DNA of 25,802 bases, from NCBI GenBank assembly GCA_036377075.1, contig DASUZB010000123.1, forward strand, positions 1 through 25,802, given 5' to 3'. Below are positions 7,588-16,294 of this stretch, piece by piece; position 1 is the stretch's first letter, and every line of letters begins with the position of its first letter. The position numbers and the translations under genes are program-made. The notes below the pieces were generated by a model. It made no database searches. It was not told the origin of the DNA and saw only the letters and a program-made list of their open reading frames with translations. This stretch comes from DASUZB01 sp036377075. GTDB lineage: Bacteria > Actinomycetota > CALGFH01.

Positions 7588-10500
7588 ATGATGAGCCGGA
7601 GCGCTCTCTGGCCTAGGCTGCTCGTGGTACTCAGCTCGGTCGCTCTGGTGGCGGCGCTCACGTCGCCCGCCTTGGGCGGAACCAGCAAGCGCGGCGGTCC
7701 GCGGTTGCAGGGGGATCAGCAGACGGCGGTCGACCTCGACACCCGGACGGGTCGGAAGGCGCCCAACGCGCACCAGAAGGCCCTCGCGCGCGGGAAGACC
7801 GTGCGCTGGAACCGCTTCGGGACGCCGCAGGTGCTGCTGACCGGCGATAGTGGCTACCTCGCCACGGGCCTGGCCCGCAACCCCGTCGCGGCGGCGAGGG
7901 CATGGCTTGCCCGCAACACGGCGCTGCTCGGGATCGACCGCTCCGCCGTCGCGGACCTGGAGCTGCTGGCGAGCGCGCCGATCGGCAAGGGGCGGGCGGT
8001 GCTGTTCCAGCAGCGCTTCGGTGGCCTTCCGGCCGGCCACGACGGGCTCGTCGTGGTCGGCGTCGTCGCGGGCAAGGTCGCCTACGTGGCGTCGTCACTC
8101 GCCGGCGGCGAGCTCACCGGCGCCGCGAGCCTGTCGCCGGCCGAGGCGTTCCGCCGTGCCGCGGCATCCGCAGGGAGGAGCGTCGGCGGCGTCACGCGGC
8201 TCGGTGAGGAAGGCGGCTGGACCAGCCTGCGGGTCGACGGCTTCGCGAGCCCGCAGCGCGTCCGGCTGGTCGCCCTGCCGATCCCGGGAGCCGGTGCGGT
8301 GCCGGCCTACGAGGCGGTCGTCCTGGACGGTTCGGCCTCCGAGCCGCTGGGTGCGAGCGTCTTCGTCGACGCTCGGAGCGGAGCCGTCCTGATCCGGGAG
8401 AGCCTCGTCGACGACGAGGGCGAGCCTTCCTGGAAGGTCTTCCCCGCTTCGCCTTCCCCTGACTATTCCTCGACCGACACGCGGCAGCTCTGGTGCTGGA
8501 CGGACGCGGCAGGCTGCGACCGGGCACTGGACCCGAGCTCGCCCGACCTCGAGTGGGACGTCAACCCGGGGACGGGCTCGTCGCTCACGACCGACGGGAA
8601 CAACGCCAAGGGGGTCCACAACTGGTTCAGCAACGACCCGTTCACGGTCGGGACCGAGACGGCCACGCCGCGTCCGGCGCGCGACTACGTCTACCCGTGG
8701 ACGGACCAATGGCACCAGAGCAGGTGCAACCCTGACACGACGTTCACCTCGGCCGCCCGCAACGACATCGACGCCGCGCGCGCCAACCTGTTCGCCATGC
8801 ACAACCGCATGCACGACTGGTCCTACCACCTCGGCTTCACCGAGCAGACCTTCAACCTGCAGAAGGACAACTTCGGCCGCGGTGGGCTCGGCAACGACAA
8901 CGAGCAGGGCAACGCCCAGGCAGGGGGCGTGAGCGGAGGACCGGCCTCGGGCTTCGCGGCGCGCGACAACGCCAACCAGATCACGCCGCCGGACGGCCAG
9001 GCGCCGATCACGAACATGTACCTGTGGCAGCCGATCGCGGGCGGCTTCTACGCCCCGTGCGTGGACGGCGACTTCGACATGTCGGTGATCGGGCACGAGT
9101 ACACGCACGCGATCTCCAACCGGATGGTCGCCGGCCCCGACACCGGCCTGACCGGGTCGCTCAGCCGCGCCATGGGGGAGAGCTGGTCCGACCTCGACGC
9201 CATGGAGATCCTCAACGAGTACGGGTTCGTCCCCGTCGCCGACGAGAACCGCTACGCCGTCGGCCCCTACGTCACGGGCGACAAGAAGGCCGGCATCCGC
9301 AACTACGGGATGAACGCCAGCCCGCTGAACTTCTCCGACGTCGGCTACGACTTCGTCTGCAACGCCGCGACGTGCCCCCTGTTGACGCAGGTCCACGCGG
9401 ACGGCGAGATCTGGAGCGCGACCAACTTCGCCATCCGGCAGGCGTTCGTCGCCCGCTACGGAGCGGGGACGCCGACCCTCCAGGCCCGCTGCGCCGACGG
9501 GCTCGTCGCCGTCAGCTCCTGCCCGGGCAACCGGCGCTGGATCCAGCTCATGTTCGACGCGTTCCTGCTCCTGCCAACGGGAACTCCCAGCATGCTCGAC
9601 GCCCGCGACGCGATGATCGCCGCCGACCAGATCCGCTTCGGCGGCGCCAACCAGGACCTGCTCTGGAACACCTTCGCCAGCCGCGGCTTCGGGCAGAACG
9701 CATCCGCCGGCGGCTCGGAGGACGCCGATCCCGTGCCGAGCTTCGAGTCGCCGCACGCCACCGAGGCGACGCTGATCTTCGAGCCGGTCAGCGGCGGCAA
9801 CCCGGTCGCCGGGGCGCGGCTGTTCGTCGGCCACTACGAGGCGCGCGTGACGCCGGTCGCGGACACCGACCCGGCGACGCCGCTCGACTCCAGCCTCCAG
9901 CTGGTCCCCGGCACCTACGAGCTGCTCGCGCAGGCGCCCGGCTTCGGGGCGAAGCGGGTCTCGGTCGAGCTGAAGCCCGGCATGGTCAAGCACTTCCAGG
10001 TCGAGATGCCCGCGAACCTGGCGTCGGCCGCGAACGGTGCGATGGCGACCGGCGACGGCATCAACCTCGGCAAGCTGATCGACGACACGGAGGCGACCAA
10101 CTGGGCCTCGCTCGGCTCGCCGGTCGCGGGCAAGCAGGTGACGGTCCGGCTCGACCCGAGCAAGCCGTGGCACCCGGTCGCTCGCGTCCAGGTGAGCGCG
10201 GAGCTGCGGACCCGCCTTCCCGACGACCCGGGCGGGGACACCGCGACGCAGAGCCGCTTCTCGGCGTTGCGCCAGTTCCAGATCCTCGCCTGCCAGGTGA
10301 AGGCTGGCGTCGACTGCACCCAGGACGCACAGTTCAGCGTGCTGTTCACCAGCGCGCCCGACGCCTTCCCGTCGGTCGCGCCACGACCGCGGGTTCCGGA
10401 GCTGCTGATCAAGTCGTTCGCGGTGCCGAAGACGAACGCGACCTTCGTGCGCCTGCGGGTGCTGACCAACCAGTGCACCGGCGCTCCCGCCTACCAGGGC

Positions 10501-10599
10501 GACCAGGACGACGACCCACTGAACGTCACGGACTGCAAGGACGGCTCCACCCAGGACGACAACGTCCGCGCAGCCGAGCTTCAGGTCTTCGGCAGGTAG
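7588..10599 (+). CDS. Secreted M36 (fungalysin-type) metalloprotease with C-terminal accessory domains
   Basis: From the ATG at 7588 the protein has 1003 residues; a second ATG follows at once, and CAGGGGAG upstream is the ribosome site. A signal peptide spans roughly 1-31 (hydrophobic core LLVVLSSVALVAALTSPALG). Residues about 75-190 look like the FTP/propeptide inhibitor domain. The catalytic zinc site is HEYTH at 503-507, with the third ligand E531 in MGESWSD, a spacing like fungalysins. About 726-798 resembles a carboxypeptidase-regulatory-like (CNA-B/CarbopepD) domain, and 810-1003 a discoidin/F5-8-like sandwich with two Cys pairs. It should be secreted as a zymogen and cleave extracellular protein. 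It is monocistronic, with a convergent gene on its 3' side. Confidence 0.88.
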   Translation: MMSRSALWPRLLVVLSSVALVAALTSPALGGTSKRGGPRLQGDQQTAVDLDTRTGRKAPNAHQKALARGKTVRWNRFGTPQVLLTGDSGYLATGLARNPVAAARAWLARNTALLGIDRSAVADLELLASAPIGKGRAVLFQQRFGGLPAGHDGLVVVGVVAGKVAYVASSLAGGELTGAASLSPAEAFRRAAASAGRSVGGVTRLGEEGGWTSLRVDGFASPQRVRLVALPIPGAGAVPAYEAVVLDGSASEPLGASVFVDARSGAVLIRESLVDDEGEPSWKVFPASPSPDYSSTDTRQLWCWTDAAGCDRALDPSSPDLEWDVNPGTGSSLTTDGNNAKGVHNWFSNDPFTVGTETATPRPARDYVYPWTDQWHQSRCNPDTTFTSAARNDIDAARANLFAMHNRMHDWSYHLGFTEQTFNLQKDNFGRGGLGNDNEQGNAQAGGVSGGPASGFAARDNANQITPPDGQAPITNMYLWQPIAGGFYAPCVDGDFDMSVIGHEYTHAISNRMVAGPDTGLTGSLSRAMGESWSDLDAMEILNEYGFVPVADENRYAVGPYVTGDKKAGIRNYGMNASPLNFSDVGYDFVCNAATCPLLTQVHADGEIWSATNFAIRQAFVARYGAGTPTLQARCADGLVAVSSCPGNRRWIQLMFDAFLLLPTGTPSMLDARDAMIAADQIRFGGANQDLLWNTFASRGFGQNASAGGSEDADPVPSFESPHATEATLIFEPVSGGNPVAGARLFVGHYEARVTPVADTDPATPLDSSLQLVPGTYELLAQAPGFGAKRVSVELKPGMVKHFQVEMPANLASAANGAMATGDGINLGKLIDDTEATNWASLGSPVAGKQVTVRLDPSKPWHPVARVQVSAELRTRLPDDPGGDTATQSRFSALRQFQILACQVKAGVDCTQDAQFSVLFTSAPDAFPSVAPRPRVPELLIKSFAVPKTNATFVRLRVLTNQCTGAPAYQGDQDDDPLNVTDCKDGSTQDDNVRAAELQVFGR

Positions 10600-10656
10600 C
10601 CGACGCGGATGGCCGGCCGGGCGTCGCCCGGCCGGCCATCCCTGTTGCCGTTCAGC

Positions 10657-11520
10657 TCAGCGACGCTGGGCGGCCGTGAACTTGTCGTACAGCGAGCCAG
10701 CGTTGTGCGTCTGGATGTAGCCCATCATGTACCCCTGGCCGACGTCGACCGGGTAGCGGTCCGCGAAGTTGACCCGCTGGACGGTCTCCTCCCGGGTCCA
10801 GCCCGCCGCGACGGCGGCAGCGACCGCGCTCGCCCACTCCATCAGCACCGACCGCTGGGTGTCGAGGTAGGCGAGGGTCGTCACCGGTCCGTGTCCGGGG
10901 ACCACGTGGTCGACGTCGAGGGCGCGGATCACCTCGAGCGCGGCGAGCCACTGGTCGAGGTCAGAGGTCATGAGCCAGGTCTGGCACTCGGAGAAGACCG
11001 TGTCGCCGGTGAACACGGTGCGCTCCTGCGGCACGTACACCGCCAGCTGGCCAGGGGTGTGGCCGGGAGTGTGGATGAGGTGGAACGTGCGGTCGCCCAC
11101 CTGCAGGGTCAGGTCTCCCGTGAAGACGATGCGGCCCTTGTTGGGGTCGGCGTAGTACTCCTCACGGTCGGGGAAGAGCGGCTGTCCGTCCGGGTCGTCG
11201 GTGGGGATCGCCTCCGCCGCGTAGGCGAACGGGTCGAGCAAGGGGTGGACGGTCATGAAGTTGTCGTAGACGCCCTGGTGGTTGACGACGACGCCGGCGC
11301 CCTTGAAGTAGTAGTTGCCGAAGATGTGGTCGACGTGGTGCTCGGTGTTGACCAGGTACCGGATGGGGCCGTGCGACTCGGCCTCCTTGCGCATGGCGAC
11401 TGCCCGGGTGGGGAGTTGCGGCGTGTCGACGACCACGACGCCGTCGTCGGTGAGGACGTAGCTCGGGTTGCAGCCGCGCAGCGTCGTGTCGGTGTACACC
11501 TGGGCAGTGACCTGTTGCAT
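10657..11520 (-). CDS. MBL-fold metallo-hydrolase with variant metal motif
   Basis: This 287-residue protein has a metallo-beta-lactamase fold. Visible are VVVVDTP near the N-terminus, then TEHHVDH at 59-65 in the place of the usual THxHxDH, then HTPGHTPGQ with H154, FTGD with D173, and PGHGPV with H210. E60 therefore occupies the position of the first His ligand, while H62, D64, H65, H154, D173 and H210 are kept. The ATG at 11520 is preceded by a GAGG about seven bases away. It diverges from the phosphotransferase/Mo-hydroxylase operon across 162 bp. It may hydrolyse an ester, lactone, thioester or phosphoester formed in that pathway. No signal peptide is seen, so it is cytoplasmic. Substrate unknown. 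Confidence 0.85.
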   Translation of the reverse strand: MQQVTAQVYTDTTLRGCNPSYVLTDDGVVVVDTPQLPTRAVAMRKEAESHGPIRYLVNTEHHVDHIFGNYYFKGAGVVVNHQGVYDNFMTVHPLLDPFAYAAEAIPTDDPDGQPLFPDREEYYADPNKGRIVFTGDLTLQVGDRTFHLIHTPGHTPGQLAVYVPQERTVFTGDTVFSECQTWLMTSDLDQWLAALEVIRALDVDHVVPGHGPVTTLAYLDTQRSVLMEWASAVAAAVAAGWTREETVQRVNFADRYPVDVGQGYMMGYIQTHNAGSLYDKFTAAQRR

Positions 11521-11605
11521 CGGTGACCTCAGTCCGTTGCGGGGCGCTGGGGCGGCCGCTCCACGGTGGCTCCTCGTCCCGACTCGGCCGCTGGGGGTGG
11601 CAGTG

Positions 11606-11615
11606 TTATCGATAA
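11606..11615. promoter_or_regulatory. TTATCGATAA palindrome in the divergent promoter region
   Basis: A perfect 10-bp palindrome, AT-rich in a GC-rich gap, lies 68 bases before the operon start and 86 bases from the divergent MBL gene. It is a candidate operator or promoter element; the regulator is not in the immediate neighbourhood. Confidence 0.45.
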
Positions 11616-11682
11616 TAGGAGCCAGGGGAGGGGTCATGGGACGATTTCCTCTGCCGCTGGAAGCGCCGACGTTGGAGTGGGC

Positions 11683-13428
11683 ATGAGCGAAGGTGCGGTG
11701 CTGGCCACCTTCTTCGGGGACGAGGAGTTCCCCGTCGAGTGGGGGGACGGGCAGCGAGAGCTGTTCTGGGTGCACGACGACCTGCACATCCCCAACCCCG
11801 TGTCCCCCATGTACGCGGACATCGGCGGGTGGTGGCTGAAGTGCGACTACATGTTCCGCCGCTTCGGGACACCGTTCGCCTCCGACTGGATCGTCAAGAT
11901 CATCAACGGGTACGTGTACACCGCGGCGATCCCCGCCAGCGCTGGGCTGCACGCCGAGGCGAACGAGTACGGCGCCCGCTACACGCCGCGCGTCCCCCTC
12001 GACCCGGCCTACCCCGGCCAGATCGGGGCGTACATGGGGTGGACGCTGCCGTACTACGCGGAGAACTTCCTGACGTGGTGGCGTGGCCGGCTGCGCCCCG
12101 AGATGGAGCGCAACTTCGAGCGGTTCGACGACTACGACACCGACGGGGCGAGCCTGCTCGACCTGGCGATCCTGCTCGAGGACGCCATCGACATGCACGA
12201 CCGGCACTGGCAGATCCATTGGGTGCTCAACTTCGCCCAGTTCTCCGCGACGCTGGCGCTGAACGCCGCCATCGCCGAGGTCAAGGGCGAAGGCGACCAC
12301 TCGGCGCTCATGGGTCGCCTGCAGAGCTCGACGGAGAACCGCAACTGGGACTCGATCGAAGCGCTGTGGAAGATCAAGGAATGGCTGAAGGCCGAAGGGG
12401 GTGCGGTCGCCAAGGAGTTCCAGCGGCCGACGGCGCAGGACGTGCTGCGCGCGTGCGAGGCGACGCCGGAGGGGCGGGCCTTCCTCGCGGAGAGGATCGT
12501 CCCGTACCAGAAGACGTTCGGCTACAAGTCCATGTGGGCGCACGAGTTCGCGTTCACCACGTGGCGTGAGGACCCCGCGCCGGTCGTCGAGGCGATCCGC
12601 GGCTACCTCGAGGTCGACTACGACTTCCCCGCCGAGCTGCGCTCGGTCGCGGAGGACCTGGAGGCCGCCAAGGCCGAGGTGATGGACGGCGTGCCCGCGG
12701 GTGAGGCGCGCGACGAGCTGGCCCGGGCGCTCGAGCTGAGCCTGCGGATGAACCCGCTGACTCCCGACCACCACTTCTACATCGACCAGGGCACCAACGC
12801 CCGGGTCCGCCTGGTGCTGGTGGCCATCGGCCGCAAGCTCGTCGAAGCGGGCGTCCTGACCGACCCCGAGGACGTCATGTACCTGCGCTACAACGAGCTG
12901 CGCGCGCTCATGGCGGGCTCCCTGCCCGGCGACGTCCAGGAGCTGGTCTCCGACCGCAGGGACGAGCGCGAGGCCGCCTTCGAGCGCCGCCCCCGCGACT
13001 GGGTCGGCACCGCCACCGAGGAGGCGGTGGCGTTCCCCTACCTGGCGCTGTGGGCGTTCCCCGAGAAGCTGCACCGCAAGCGGGCGGTGAGCGCCGACCG
13101 GGTGGAGGGCCTGCCCGCCTCGGCCGGCGTGGTCGAGGGGCACGCGCGGGTGGTGCTGTCGCCACAGGAGTTCGACGCCGTCCAGAAGGGTGAGGTCGTC
13201 GTCTGCCGCATGACCAGCCCCGCCTGGGTGGTGCTGTTCACCAGGATCTCGGGTCTGGTCACCGACGCCGGCGGCATGGCGTCGCACCCGGCGGTGGTCT
13301 CCCGGGAGTTCGGCATCCCCGCGGTGGTCGGCACCTCCGACGCGACCCGCCGCATCAGGACCGGCGACCGGGTCCGCGTCAACGGCGCCCTGGGCAGGGT
13401 GGACATCCTGGTCGACGAGGTCCGTTGA
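11683..13428 (+). CDS. PEP-utilising-enzyme catalytic-His subunit, phenylphosphate-synthase alpha-like
   Basis: The ATG at 11683 is preceded by TTGGAG; 581 residues. The C-terminal 80 residues are the PEP-utilising swivelling domain, with TDAGGMASHP carrying the phospho-accepting His535 and then EFGIPAVVGT. Residues about 360-420 (LTPDHHFYIDQG and DPEDVMYLRYNEL) resemble the substrate-binding part of rifampicin phosphotransferase and related enzymes. The first 350 residues are Trp/Tyr-rich and probably bind the acceptor. No ATP-grasp domain is present; that is the next gene, whose TTG start overlaps this stop in a TTGA. The same split occurs in phenylphosphate synthase, where the His subunit phosphorylates phenol. 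I infer ATP-driven phosphorylation of a hydroxylated organic compound. Pyruvate-type substrates or an antibiotic are alternatives. Confidence 0.8.
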   Translation: MSEGAVLATFFGDEEFPVEWGDGQRELFWVHDDLHIPNPVSPMYADIGGWWLKCDYMFRRFGTPFASDWIVKIINGYVYTAAIPASAGLHAEANEYGARYTPRVPLDPAYPGQIGAYMGWTLPYYAENFLTWWRGRLRPEMERNFERFDDYDTDGASLLDLAILLEDAIDMHDRHWQIHWVLNFAQFSATLALNAAIAEVKGEGDHSALMGRLQSSTENRNWDSIEALWKIKEWLKAEGGAVAKEFQRPTAQDVLRACEATPEGRAFLAERIVPYQKTFGYKSMWAHEFAFTTWREDPAPVVEAIRGYLEVDYDFPAELRSVAEDLEAAKAEVMDGVPAGEARDELARALELSLRMNPLTPDHHFYIDQGTNARVRLVLVAIGRKLVEAGVLTDPEDVMYLRYNELRALMAGSLPGDVQELVSDRRDEREAAFERRPRDWVGTATEEAVAFPYLALWAFPEKLHRKRAVSADRVEGLPASAGVVEGHARVVLSPQEFDAVQKGEVVVCRMTSPAWVVLFTRISGLVTDAGGMASHPAVVSREFGIPAVVGTSDATRRIRTGDRVRVNGALGRVDILVDEVR

Positions 13429-14249
13429 CCCAGCTCCCTCTGGTCCTGCCGTTCACCGACCCGCGGTGCCGGGAGGTGGCGCTCAGCGGCGGGAAAGGGG
13501 CGAGCCTCGCGACCATGACCAGCGAGGGCCTGCCGGTGCCGCCCGGCTTCGTGGTCACCTCGGCGGCCTTCGCCGCGGCAGTGGACGAGCAGGCCCTCCG
13601 GGCGCGGACCCGGGAGCAGGACCTGCCCGGCGCGCGTGCCATCGTCTCGGCCGCCTCGCCGCCTCGCGAGCCGGTCGCCGAGCAGTACGCGAGCCTCACC
13701 GGGCTGGTCGCCGTCCGGTCCTCCGCCTGCGCCGAGGACTCGGCGGGGGCCAGCTACGCCGGCCAGCAGGAGACCTACCTGAACGTCGACGGGTTGGAGG
13801 CGGTCCTGGGTCGCGTCGTGGATTGCTGGCTGTCCTTCTTCGCCGACCGCGCGGTCTTCTACCGCCAGGAGAAGGGCTCGCTGGACGACGTCGCCATGGC
13901 CGTGGTCGTCCAGCAGATGGTCGACTCCCGCAAGTCCGGGGTGCTGTTCACCGCCGACCCCGTGCACGGCCGCCGGGACCGCCTGGTCGTCGAGGCGGCG
14001 TTCGGCCTGGGCGAGCAGGTCGTCTCCGGCGAGGTGACCCCGGACCACTACGTGCTCGACCGGCACGGCGCCATCAAGCGCAACCGCGTCGTGGCCGAGC
14101 AGGTCCTCACCGACGCCGACTGCGAGCGGTTGGCGCGGCTGGGTCTCCACCTGGCCCGCCTGCACGGCTGCCCGCAGGACGTCGAATGGGCGATCGACCA
14201 CGCTGGCACCCTGTTCCTGCTCCAGTCCCGTCCGATCACGACGCTGTAG
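13425..14249 (+). CDS. ATP-grasp (PEP synthase / PPDK N-terminal) subunit of the split phosphotransferase
   Basis: The 274-residue protein is a compact but complete PPDK N-terminal domain. It has LSGGKGASL with conserved Lys24, VAVRSSACAED with Arg98, SYAGQQETYLNV, VVQQMVDSRKSGVLFTADP, AAFGLGEQVVSGEVTPDHY, and at the end DVEWAID and LLQSRPIT. It should transfer the beta-phosphate of ATP to the catalytic His of the upstream protein. The TTG at 13425 overlaps the upstream stop, which implies coupled translation and 1:1 subunits. It is shorter than typical members (about 310-350 residues) because the linkers after about residue 55 and before DVEWAID are reduced. The upstream subunit's H535 is needed for function, so neither gene is likely to work alone. 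Confidence 0.85.
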   Translation: MTQLPLVLPFTDPRCREVALSGGKGASLATMTSEGLPVPPGFVVTSAAFAAAVDEQALRARTREQDLPGARAIVSAASPPREPVAEQYASLTGLVAVRSSACAEDSAGASYAGQQETYLNVDGLEAVLGRVVDCWLSFFADRAVFYRQEKGSLDDVAMAVVVQQMVDSRKSGVLFTADPVHGRRDRLVVEAAFGLGEQVVSGEVTPDHYVLDRHGAIKRNRVVAEQVLTDADCERLARLGLHLARLHGCPQDVEWAIDHAGTLFLLQSRPITTL

Positions 14250-14258
14250 GGGATCGCC

Positions 14259-15101
14259 ATGAGGTACGTGACGTACGAGGCCGGCGGCCTCCGGCGGGTC
14301 GGCCTGCTCGACGAGGACGGTCAGGTCCTGGACGCCGGCTTCGACGGCGACATGGTCGCCTTCATCGAGGCCGGTGCTCCGGTCGGGCGCACCACCCCGG
14401 TGGACGGCGCGCGCTTGCGCGCACCGCTGCGGCCGCGGTCGCTGCGCGACTTCCTGGCCTTCGAAGGCCACCTGCGCAACGCCTTCAAGAACCTCGGCCG
14501 GCAGATCCCCCCGGAGTGGTACGACGTTCCCGCCTACTACAAGGGACTCCCCGACACCGTCATCGGCCCCGGCGAGGAGATCCCCTGGCCCTCCTACACC
14601 GAGCAGCTCGACCACGAGCTCGAGCTCGCGGCGGTCATCGGCCGGCAGGGCAAGGACATCCCGCAGGAGCGGGCGCTGGACCACGTGTTCGGCTACACCC
14701 TGTGGAACGACATGTCCGCCCGGGACACGCAGCGCCGCGAGCTGCCCGTGGGCATGGGCCCCGCCAAGGCGAAGGACTGGGACGGGTCCAACGTGCTGGG
14801 CCCGTGCATCGTCACGCCCGACGAGCTCGCCGTCGACGACCTGCACCTCACCGTGCGGGTCAACGGCGAGCGGTGGGGCGGCGACACCACCGCCCACATG
14901 CACCACAGCTTCGCCTCGATGATCGCCTACGCCGCGCGCGACCTGACCTTGCGCCCAGGAGAGGTGCTGGGCTCCGGCACGGCGGCGACCGGATCCGGGC
15001 TCGAGCTGGACCGCTGGCTCCAGCCGGGAGACGTCATCGAAATGGAGGGCGAAGGCATCGGCATCCTGCGCAATACCGTCGGGCCACGTCCCAAGAGCTG
15101 A
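14259..15101 (+). CDS. Fumarylacetoacetate hydrolase (FAH) family protein
   Basis: The 280-residue protein has the FAH C-terminal fold. The divalent-metal ligands are visible: E120 and E122 in DHELELAAVIG and D151 in LWNDMSARD. Further FAH features are SFASMIAYAARDLTLRPGEV, then GSGTAATGSG, and the closing LQPGDVIEMEGEGIG. The family cleaves C-C bonds of acylpyruvates and similar beta-diketones, decarboxylates, or hydrates 2-oxo-dienoates, often as the last steps of aromatic ring degradation. The ATG at 14259 follows AGGGGAT overlapping the previous stop region. Its place in this operon suggests it acts on the ring-opened product. The exact reaction cannot be assigned. Confidence 0.87.
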   Translation: MRYVTYEAGGLRRVGLLDEDGQVLDAGFDGDMVAFIEAGAPVGRTTPVDGARLRAPLRPRSLRDFLAFEGHLRNAFKNLGRQIPPEWYDVPAYYKGLPDTVIGPGEEIPWPSYTEQLDHELELAAVIGRQGKDIPQERALDHVFGYTLWNDMSARDTQRRELPVGMGPAKAKDWDGSNVLGPCIVTPDELAVDDLHLTVRVNGERWGGDTTAHMHHSFASMIAYAARDLTLRPGEVLGSGTAATGSGLELDRWLQPGDVIEMEGEGIGILRNTVGPRPKS

Positions 15102-15115
15102 CCGAGGAGGACAGC

Positions 15116-15409
15116 GTGGCATTCGTCGTCGCCGCCATCTGGAAGGCCAAGGCGGGGGAGGAGGGGCGCATCCTCGACGTCATCAGGACGATGACGCCGC
15201 TCTCCCGGGCCGAGCCGAAGTGCCTGTTCTACCAGGCGCAGGTCTCTCCCGAGGACCCCACGACGTTCTTCCTCTACGAGCAGTACGCCGACGCCCAGGG
15301 CTACGAGGACCACAAGGCGAGCGAGCACTTCCAGGAGCACGTGTTCGGCTACGCCGTCCAGTACCTCGAGGAACGCCAGGTCGCCACGTACGAGACCATC
15401 GATGCCTGA
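15116..15409 (+). CDS. Small ABM-domain protein (putative quinol monooxygenase-like)
   Basis: GTG start at 15116 after a clear GAGGAGG; 97 residues. The pattern VVAAIWKAKAGEEGRILDVI, then TTFFLYEQYADAQGYEDHKA and SEHFQEHVFGY, is that of the dimeric ferredoxin-like ABM (antibiotic biosynthesis monooxygenase, YgiN-like) fold. Such proteins oxidise quinols or anthrones without a cofactor, or act as small-molecule binders. The gene lies between the FAH and Mo-hydroxylase genes with gaps of 14 and 3 bases, so it is part of the same transcript. Its role in the pathway is inferred only. Confidence 0.8.
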   Translation: MAFVVAAIWKAKAGEEGRILDVIRTMTPLSRAEPKCLFYQAQVSPEDPTTFFLYEQYADAQGYEDHKASEHFQEHVFGYAVQYLEERQVATYETIDA

Positions 15410-15412
15410 CCC

Positions 15413-16294
15413 ATGCGCACGTTCGACTACGCCCGGCCCTCGACCGTCCCCGAGGCGGTAGAGCTGCTGGCGCGGCACCACGGTGAGGCACGGGTGCTGG
15501 CCGGTGGCACGGACCTCGTCGTCGGCCTCAGGCAGAACCTGCTGCGGCCGCGCCTGGTCGTCGACGTCAAGGGCCTGGAGGACCTGCAGCCGGAGGTCAC
15601 GGCCGCCGGCGCCTCCGTCGTGGTCAGCGCGACCGCCGTCATGGCCGACCTCGCGCGAAGCCCGCTCGTCAGGCGCCACTTCCCGGCGCTGGTCGAGGCG
15701 ATGGACGCCGTCGGCTCCATCCAGATCCGCAACCGCGCGACCCTGGCGGGGAACATCTGCCACGCCTCTCCCGCGGCCGACACCGTCCCGCCGATGCTGG
15801 TCCACGACGCCCACGTGCACGTCTCGGGCACCACCGGTGGGCGGCGCCTCGCCCTGCAGGACGTCATCCTCGGCCCCGGGCGCACCGCCCTGCAGGCGGG
15901 CGACCTCGTCACCGCCGTCGAGCTCGGGGTCCCGCGGCAGCCGGTCGGTGCGGCGTTCGCCCGCATGACCCGCCGCCGGGGCGTGGACCTGGCGACGGTC
16001 AACGTGTGCTGCGCCGTCGGCGCCGACGGCGTGACGCGGTTCGCCTACGGCGCGGTCGCGCCACGGCCGTTCCTGGTCGCCGACGACTCCGGCACCCTGG
16101 CCGACCCTGGGGCGGGCGAGGACGAGAAGGCATCGGTCCTCGAGGACCTCATCGCGAACGCCAGCCCCATCACCGACGTCCGCGCCAGCCGGGAGTACCG
16201 CGTCGCGATGCTGCGCGTGCTCAGCAGGCGAGCCCTCGCCACGTCGATCGACCGGTTGGCGCGAGCGCTGGCGACCGGGGACCGGGACCGATGA
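15413..16294 (+). CDS. FAD-binding subunit of a xanthine-dehydrogenase-family molybdenum hydroxylase
   Basis: The 293-residue protein is a CoxM/CutM-type medium subunit. The FAD pyrophosphate loop VLAGGTD is at 28-34, and the second FAD motif IQIRNRATLAGN is at 103-114, followed by ICHASPAAD at 115-123. The C-terminal CO dehydrogenase flavoprotein domain includes RRGVDLATVNVC. It passes electrons from the 2Fe-2S clusters to an acceptor. There is no extra Cys-rich insertion of the kind that holds a 4Fe-4S cluster in 4-hydroxybenzoyl-CoA reductase, which argues against that enzyme. Only three bases separate it from the previous stop and no strong ribosome site is seen, so coupled translation is likely. 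It ends in an ATGA overlap with the 2Fe-2S gene. Confidence 0.9.
   Translation: MRTFDYARPSTVPEAVELLARHHGEARVLAGGTDLVVGLRQNLLRPRLVVDVKGLEDLQPEVTAAGASVVVSATAVMADLARSPLVRRHFPALVEAMDAVGSIQIRNRATLAGNICHASPAADTVPPMLVHDAHVHVSGTTGGRRLALQDVILGPGRTALQAGDLVTAVELGVPRQPVGAAFARMTRRRGVDLATVNVCCAVGADGVTRFAYGAVAPRPFLVADDSGTLADPGAGEDEKASVLEDLIANASPITDVRASREYRVAMLRVLSRRALATSIDRLARALATGDRDR

Noticed and set aside
8095..10173. A 692-codon minus-strand frame opposite the M36 protease
   Set aside because: It is a shadow of the protease gene; the translation is compositionally biased without any motif.
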